Assembly: GCF_900104705.1 (NCBI RefSeq)
Contig: NZ_LT629734.1
Span: 2,604,001 to 2,668,000 of the forward strand
Source: Agrococcus carbonis
Lineage (GTDB): Bacteria > Actinomycetota > Actinomycetes > Actinomycetales > Microbacteriaceae
DNA: 64,000 nt
Direction: 5' to 3'
The notes below the pieces were generated by a model. That model was not told where the DNA came from. It made no database searches and saw only the letters and a program-made list of their open reading frames with translations. The translations under genes and the position numbers were made by a program. Positions 61,110 to 64,000 of this stretch are shown piece by piece (within the stretch, counting starts at the first letter, position 1; every line of letters begins with the position of its first letter).

Positions 61110-61922
61110 TCAGGTCTGCACGACGAGGAACGGCTCGGTCGTCGGTGCCTCCGACCCGCCCTCGGGCTCGACCGTGACGCCCACGGCGACCCCCGCATCC
61201 CACCGCCCCTCGAGCAGCACGGCGGTGCTCGCGCCCGCGGCCTCGAAGGTGCCGGCGCTGCGCGGCCCGGCCGCGTCGATGTACCACGCCTGGTAGGTGC
61301 TGCCGCTCGGCGCGGCGGGGAGGCCGTCGAAGAGCAGCACCGTCTGGGCGCGCTGCTGCGACCAGATGACGGTCGCCGTCCCGCCGTCGGCGAGCTCGAT
61401 CTCGCTGCGCTGCGCATCGGAAGCCGCGACGACCGCGCCGAGCGCCTCCTGCCGACCGTCGCCGAGCTGCGCGCCGATCGCGATGCCGCCCGCGAGCAGC
61501 GCGGCGCCCGCGGCGATGGCCGCGACGACGCGCATGGGGCGCCAGCGGGCGCGGGCGCGGCGCTCGGCGGGCCCGGGCGCGCGCTCGGGCTGCGGGGGAG
61601 CGGCGGCCGTCGACGCCGGTGCCTCGGGGGGCGGCGCGGTAGCCGATGCGTCGGTCGGCTCGGCGGGCAGCTGCGGCTCGGCGCGGATGGCGCCGAGCAC
61701 GCCCGCACGCAGGCTCGCCGGCGGCGGCACCTCGTCGTCGGCGAGGTGCGTGGCCGTCTCGGCGAGCAGCGCCGCCTCGCGCAGCGCCGCGGGCGAGGCC
61801 TCCGCCTCGAACCGCGCGCGCTCCTCGGGCGTGAGCGCGTCGAGCGCGTACGCGGCGGCGAGCCCATCGACCTCGCGCTCATGCGCCGGCCCGCCGGCGA
61901 TGTCGTCCTCGCGCCCGGTCAC
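61110..61922 (-). CDS. rskA: Anti-sigma-K factor RskA
   Basis: 270 residues. A cytoplasmic anti-sigma domain without zinc ligands (EREVDGLAAAYALDALTPEERARFEAE), a Pro/Ala-rich linker, one membrane helix (about 140-162, VVAAIAAGAALLAGGIAIGAQ), and the extracytoplasmic RskA domain with YQAWYIDAAGPRSAGTFEA and VGVTVEPEGGSEAPTTEPFLVVQT. It binds SigK and frees it after proteolysis. The GTG overlaps the sigK stop (GTGA). Confidence 0.94.
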   Translation of the reverse strand: MTGREDDIAGGPAHEREVDGLAAAYALDALTPEERARFEAEASPAALREAALLAETATHLADDEVPPPASLRAGVLGAIRAEPQLPAEPTDASATAPPPEAPASTAAAPPQPERAPGPAERRARARWRPMRVVAAIAAGAALLAGGIAIGAQLGDGRQEALGAVVAASDAQRSEIELADGGTATVIWSQQRAQTVLLFDGLPAAPSGSTYQAWYIDAAGPRSAGTFEAAGASTAVLLEGRWDAGVAVGVTVEPEGGSEAPTTEPFLVVQT

Positions 61923-62527
61923 GTCGTCACCCCCAGGATCTCTCGCAATCGGTGCATGCCGTCGCGCATGCGTGTCTTCACGGTGCCGAGTGGCGTCTCG
62001 AGCCGCTCGGCGATCTCGGTCTGGGTGAGCCCGCCGAAGTAGGCGAGCTCGATCGCCTGCCGCTGCACGTCGCTCAGCTCGGCGAGCGCCTGCCGGGCGC
62101 GGGCCGACTCGAGCGCGACCTCCGCGTGCTCGGCGACCTCGTCGACCGGCACGGCGACGTCGCGGACGCCGATGCGCGCGTCGCGGTCGCGCTGCGCCTG
62201 CGACGAGCGCACCCGGTCGACGGCGCGGGCGTGGGCGATCTGCAGCAGCCAGCTGATGGCCGCGCCGCGCGCGGGGTCGAAGCGCCGGGCGCTGCGCCAC
62301 GCCTCGAGGTAGACCTCCTGCGCGACCTCCTCGGCCTGCGACCGGTCGACGAGGATGCGCAGCACGAGCCCGAACACGCGCGGCGCGGTGGCGTCGTAGA
62401 GGTCGGCGAAGGCCCGCTCGTCGCCGTCGGCGGCGCGCACGAGGCACTGCTCGACGTCGATCTCCACGATCGCGAGTATCGCAGGCCGTGCGATCACGGC
62501 CTGCGCGTCGAGCAGCGCGGCGGGCAT
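61919..62527 (-). CDS. sigK: ECF RNA polymerase sigma factor SigK
   Basis: 202 residues from the ATG. Region 2 with FADLYDATAPRVFGLVLRIL and QAEEVAQEVYLEAWRSARRF; region 4 with QALAELSDVQRQAIELAYF, GLTQTEIAERLETPLGTVKTRM. The order sigK-rskA with overlap is the standard pair. The ATG at 62527 lies 7 nt behind a SigK-like -10 (leaderless start). A GTG at 62467 lies 7 nt behind a housekeeping-like GATACT and would give 182 residues, nearer the usual length, so two forms are possible. An inverted repeat GCAGGCCGTG-4 nt-CACGGCCTGC (62481-62504) lies between the starts. Confidence 0.93.
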   Translation of the reverse strand: MPAALLDAQAVIARPAILAIVEIDVEQCLVRAADGDERAFADLYDATAPRVFGLVLRILVDRSQAEEVAQEVYLEAWRSARRFDPARGAAISWLLQIAHARAVDRVRSSQAQRDRDARIGVRDVAVPVDEVAEHAEVALESARARQALAELSDVQRQAIELAYFGGLTQTEIAERLETPLGTVKTRMRDGMHRLREILGVTT

Positions 62528-62534
62528 GTCGGTG

Positions 62535-62561
62535 GTTCGTCGCGGGCGAACGCCCGGATTG
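62535..62561 (-). promoter_or_regulatory. Candidate autoregulated SigK promoter
   Basis: On the minus strand: -35 CAATCC (62561-62556), exactly 15 nt, -10 ACGAAC (62540-62535), then 7 nt to the ATG of sigK. It matches the candidates before the fasciclin gene and dipZ in both elements and spacing. Confidence 0.6.
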
Positions 62562-62589
62562 CGGCTCCGACGCGCCCGGCCGGTAGACT
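62559..62589 (+). promoter_or_regulatory. Candidate tig promoter, overlapping the sigK promoter
   Basis: -35-like TTGCGG (62559-62564) and -10-like TAGACT (62584-62589), spacer 19 nt, about 90 bp before tig. Its -35 shares bases with the -35 of the divergent SigK promoter. A short hairpin GCCGGC-AGG-GCCGGC lies near the end of the leader (about 62640-62654). Confidence 0.45.
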
Positions 62590-62685
62590 CGCAGGACAGC
62601 CCGCCCGTCGTGGCGGTCTCGGCGTGCCATCGCGCTGACGGCCGGCAGGGCCGGCACATCCACGAACCACTCAGGAGACCACCTC

Positions 62686-64000
62686 GTGAAGACCACGGTC
62701 GAGAAGATCGAGAACACGCGCACCAAGCTCGTCATCAACGTCGAGCCCGACGAGCTGCGGCCCGCCATCGACCAGGCCTACAAGGAGGTCGCCGAGCAGA
62801 TCAGCGTGCCGGGCTTCCGCAAGGGCAAGGTGCCGGCCGCGATCATCGACCAGCGCGTCGGCCGCGAGCAGATCCTGAACCAGGCCGTCTCGGAGTCGAT
62901 CGACGAGTTCTACCGGCAGGGCGTCGCCGAGGCCGGCATCCGCCCGCTCGGCCGCCCGCAGGCCGACGTGACCGCGTGGCCCGAGGTCAAGGACTTCTCG
63001 GGCGACCTCGTGCTCGAGATCGAGGTCGACGTGCGCCCCGACTTCGACCTCCCCGAGGTCGACGGCCGCACCATCACGGTCGACGCGATCGAGGTCGGCG
63101 ACGACGCGGTGCAGACCGAGCTCGACGAGCTCCGCAGCCGCTTCGGCACGCTCGTCACGGTCGACCGCCCGGCCGCCAAGGGCGACTTCGTGCAGCTCGA
63201 CCTCACCGCGACGATCGACGGCGAGGTCGTCGACTCGGCCTCCGGCATCTCGTACGAGGTCGGCTCGGGCGAGCTCATCGACGGCGTCGACGAGGCCGTC
63301 GAGTCGCTCACCGCCGGTGAGGAGACCACCTTCACCTCGACCCTCGTCGGCGGCGACCACGCCGGCAAGGACGCCGAGGTGAGCGTCACCGTGCAGGCCG
63401 TCAAGGAGCGCGAGCTGCCCGAGGCCGACGACGACTTCGCCCAGATGGCGAGCCAGTTCGACACCATCGACGAGCTCAAGGCCGACCTCGCCGAGCAGGC
63501 GGGCCGCTCGAAGCGCCTCGGCCAGGCCGAGCAGGCGCGCCAGCGCCTCCAGGACGAGCTCATCGAGGCCGTCGAGATCGAGGTCCCCTCGCAGGTCGTC
63601 GAGGACGAGGTCGTTCGCCACCTCGAGGCCGAGAACCGCGCCGAGGACGCCGAGCACGGCGAGGAGGTGCGCCAGGAGACCCGCAAGCTGCTCAAGCAGC
63701 AGATGCTCTTCGACCGCTTCGCCGAGGAGGAGAACCTCCAGGTCACCCAGCAGGAGCTGACCCAGATCATCGTGCAGCAGGCCGCGCAGTACGGCATGTC
63801 GCCGCAGGACCTCGTGCAGGCGCTCGAGCAGAACGGCCAGCTGCCGGTGCTGCTCGGCGACATCCTGCGCGGCAAGACCCTCTCGACGCTGCTCGGCCGC
63901 GTGACGGTCGTCGACGACAAGGGCGAGACGGTCGACCTGTCGGACTTCCTGCCGCCGGCGGAGTCGGACGAGATCGGCGAGGACGACGTCGAGGCAGCCA
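62686..64000 (+). CDS. tig: Trigger factor, C-terminal end cut by the window
   Basis: About 438 codons are present and the stop is outside. Ribosome-binding domain with the signature GFRKGKVP (residues 43-50), PPIase (FKBP) domain (about 155-235, [20 protein letters not shown]), and the helical chaperone arms (from [21 protein letters not shown] on). It binds nascent chains at the ribosome exit. The GTG start is 8 nt behind AGGAG. The gene is usually followed by clpP, which would be beyond the window. Confidence 0.96.
   Translation, partial: MKTTVEKIENTRTKLVINVEPDELRPAIDQAYKEVAEQISVPGFRKGKVPAAIIDQRVGREQILNQAVSESIDEFYRQGVAEAGIRPLGRPQADVTAWPEVKDFSGDLVLEIEVDVRPDFDLPEVDGRTITVDAIEVGDDAVQTELDELRSRFGTLVTVDRPAAKGDFVQLDLTATIDGEVVDSASGISYEVGSGELIDGVDEAVESLTAGEETTFTSTLVGGDHAGKDAEVSVTVQAVKERELPEADDDFAQMASQFDTIDELKADLAEQAGRSKRLGQAEQARQRLQDELIEAVEIEVPSQVVEDEVVRHLEAENRAEDAEHGEEVRQETRKLLKQQMLFDRFAEEENLQVTQQELTQIIVQQAAQYGMSPQDLVQALEQNGQLPVLLGDILRGKTLSTLLGRVTVVDDKGETVDLSDFLPPAESDEIGEDDVEAA

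Noticed and set aside
62481..62504. The perfect inverted repeat in the 5' part of sigK as a terminator
   Set aside because: No rightward gene ends before it, and on the minus strand it lies just after the sigK start, where a terminator is unlikely; a regulatory or coding-constrained palindrome is the better reading.

Overview
The window is very GC-rich and comes from a Gram-positive actinobacterium, most likely a Microbacteriaceae member. Evidence for this: the long dcw cell-wall/division cluster ending in sepF-yggT-divIVA-lspA-rluA-family-dnaE, actinobacterial cytochrome c oxidase subunits ctaC-ctaD-ctaF, a PknL-like kinase beside an Rv2175c-like DNA-binding protein, a mycothiol-linked Rv2466c-type protein, and many start codons 6-7 nt behind a -10 hexamer (leaderless genes). 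The genus is not certain; an Agrococcus-like organism would fit but this is a guess.

Layout. 1-3.4 kb: truncated Ser/Thr kinase, its likely substrate/regulator, a 46-bp tandem palindromic repeat array, a small GIY-YIG protein, a polyprenyl diphosphate synthase and a DUF3040 membrane protein. 3.7-23.7 kb: the dcw cluster, almost all co-oriented with overlapping stops and starts: mraZ (preceded by a five-box MraZ operator), rsmH, ftsL, ftsI, murE, murF, mraY, murD, ftsW, murG, murC, ftsQ, ftsZ, yggS, sepF, yggT, divIVA, lspA and an RluA-family pseudouridine synthase. It builds lipid II (MurC-F, MraY, MurG) and the divisome (FtsL/I/W/Q/Z, SepF) and polar growth (DivIVA). 23.8-34.2 kb: dnaE, an orphan antitoxin, an unrecognised HTH protein, hisD-nrdR-pyrD, DUF3043, an M20 dipeptidase and erpA. 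34.3-37.4 kb: ctaC-ctaD-ctaF, closed by a strong terminator.

37.4-45.4 kb: a leftward operon pepN-mscS-truncated globin-FAD dehydrogenase, divergent from Rv2466c-like/rpiB/nei. This is the same gene neighbourhood as M. tuberculosis Rv2464c-Rv2470. 45.5-52.3 kb: a lipoprotein, DUF2254, tRNA-Gly, a GH1 glucosidase, a fasciclin lipoprotein divergent from DipZ, and tRNA-Pro with a degenerate copy of its 3' end. 52.3-60.1 kb: alpha/beta hydrolase, UspA, lipoprotein, PAP2 phosphatase, a flavin electron-transfer operon (ferric-reductase-like FNR, FMN-binding protein, ApbE) and a convergent two-component system. 60.1-64 kb: an EamA transporter, rskA-sigK and the start of tig.

Two signals stand out. 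First, the same promoter pattern (CAATCC or CCATCC, exactly 15 nt, then NCGAA and C or G) occurs upstream of sigK, of the fasciclin gene and, close to dipZ, between those two divergent genes. Fasciclin proteins, DipZ and SigK itself form the SigK regulon in M. tuberculosis, so this looks like a conserved SigK circuit. Second, a family of intergenic palindromic repeats has constant, covarying ends and interchangeable inner stem-loops. It occurs at seven places, including both sides of the GIY-YIG gene.
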